Below are positions 63,533 to 64,000 of a DNA stretch of 64,000 nt, in pieces. The position numbers were made by a program, and so were the translations under genes. The notes under the pieces were generated by a model that was given only the letters and a program-made list of their open reading frames with translations, searched no databases and was not told the origin of the DNA. This stretch comes from Microbacterium arborescens. Its GTDB lineage: Bacteria; Actinomycetota; Actinomycetes; Actinomycetales; Microbacteriaceae. The DNA is taken from assembly GCA_003339645.1 (NCBI GenBank), contig QNUV01000041.1:682001-746000 (forward strand), in the 5' to 3' direction. The first letter of the stretch is position 1. Each line of letters begins with the position of its first letter.

Positions 63533-63564
63533 GGGTTCTCCTTGTGAGAGTCGGTGGGCAGGAG

Positions 63565-64000
63565 TCAACGGTGGTCGAGACGGATCGACAGGCGGTGACC
63601 GATCGATTGGATGACCAGGACGACGACCAGGATGACGGCGATCGTGAAGTACATCAGCGGATAGTCGTACTCCTGGTAGCCGTAGCGCAGGGCGAAGTCG
63701 CCGATCCCGCCGCCGCCCACCACGCCGAGCACGGTGGAGTACGACAGCAGACTGATCGTCGCCGACGTCAGGGCGTAGACGAGGCCGGGGAAGGCTTCCG
63801 GGAGGAGGAAACGCACGATCGTCTGCGGAAGCGTCGCTCCCATCGTGCGAGCGACCCGCGGGATTCCGGGGCTGATCTCGCGCAAGATCTGCTCCACCAG
63901 ACGCGCGTAGATCGCGACGGCGACGAAGCAGAGCGAGAACGTCGCCGCGGGCGTGCCGAATGTCGTCCCGTAGACGAGCCGGGTCACCGGCACGAGGAAC
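63565..64000 (-). CDS. metI: methionine ABC importer permease MetI, 3' part
   Basis: C-terminal 144 residues of the permease; the start lies beyond the right edge. Visible helices include PAATFSLCFVAVAIYARLVE, the EAA-type loop GIPRVARTMGATLPQTIVRF, LLSYSTVLGVVGGGGIGDFA and the last helix MYFTIAVILVVVLVIQSIGH. The MetI-specific RYGYQEYDYPLM segment is present. The ATPase MetN is expected further upstream, outside the window. Confidence 0.94.
   Translation of the reverse strand, partial: FLVPVTRLVYGTTFGTPAATFSLCFVAVAIYARLVEQILREISPGIPRVARTMGATLPQTIVRFLLPEAFPGLVYALTSATISLLSYSTVLGVVGGGGIGDFALRYGYQEYDYPLMYFTIAVILVVVLVIQSIGHRLSIRLDHR

Overview
The window is 64 kb of very GC-rich, densely packed DNA in which almost every gene starts with ATG or GTG and ends at third-position G/C. 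Gene content (GlgE-type glycogen metabolism, gatCAB, ClpS followed by DUF2017, paired ClpP1/ClpP2 with ClpX, an actinobacterial-type RpiB with a GSGNGE motif, many lipoproteins, tRNA genes mostly without encoded CCA) points to a high-GC Gram-positive actinobacterium, most likely Microbacteriaceae and probably Microbacterium. No plasmid, phage, IS or CRISPR signature is seen; it reads as chromosome.

Layout. 1-5.3 kb (minus): glycogen/alpha-glucan genes glgX, glgE and the 5' part of glgB. 5.3-11.6 kb: cysteine desulfurase and mnmA (tRNA thiolation pair), a convergent epimerase, a DUF4166 gene and ligA. 11.6-11.9 kb: a decayed DUF4262 pseudogene. 11.9-19.3 kb: fatty acyl-CoA ligase (minus), gatC-gatA-gatB, dinB, a GerW-like gene and a small P-loop kinase. 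19.3-21.2 kb (minus): zincin-clpS-DUF2017, tRNA-His, oligoribonuclease. 21.2-28.8 kb (plus): the most accessory-looking region, a translationally coupled operon of two Gfo/Idh/MocA oxidoreductases around a cupin, an LplB/LplC-type ABC importer with its lipoprotein, and a DUF624 membrane protein whose stop codon lies inside an antisense tRNA-Arg. 28.9-31.6 kb: a MocR regulator divergent from a YczE-like membrane protein, plus small unknown genes. 31.6-37.2 kb: msrA, ssb, a lipoprotein, ettA, two thioesterases and an unknown gene. 37.2-42.5 kb (minus): ABC exporter, two-component system, MscS channel and truncated globin. 42.6-49 kb: pepN (minus), then rpiB-nei-paiB-amidohydrolase. 49-55 kb: dps, gamma carbonic anhydrase, tRNA-Gly and tRNA-Pro, trigger factor, clpP1-clpP2-clpX. 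55-64 kb: RibD-like reductase, M3 peptidase, ArsR-type regulator with MFS exporter, valS, and metQ with part of metI.

The most striking regulatory pattern is that about twenty genes have a TANNNT hexamer six to seven bases before their start codon, the signature of leaderless transcripts. This helped choose starts. Several divergent pairs share overlapping or adjacent -10 elements. Convergent genes often abut or overlap at their 3' ends; elsewhere long perfect hairpins without a strong U tract serve as likely terminators.

The best candidate for an undescribed system is the 21.3-28.8 kb oxidoreductase/cupin/importer operon with its three-half-site operator: it looks like uptake and oxidative remodelling of a sugar or glycoside with no glycosidase in the cluster, and its substrate cannot be read from sequence.
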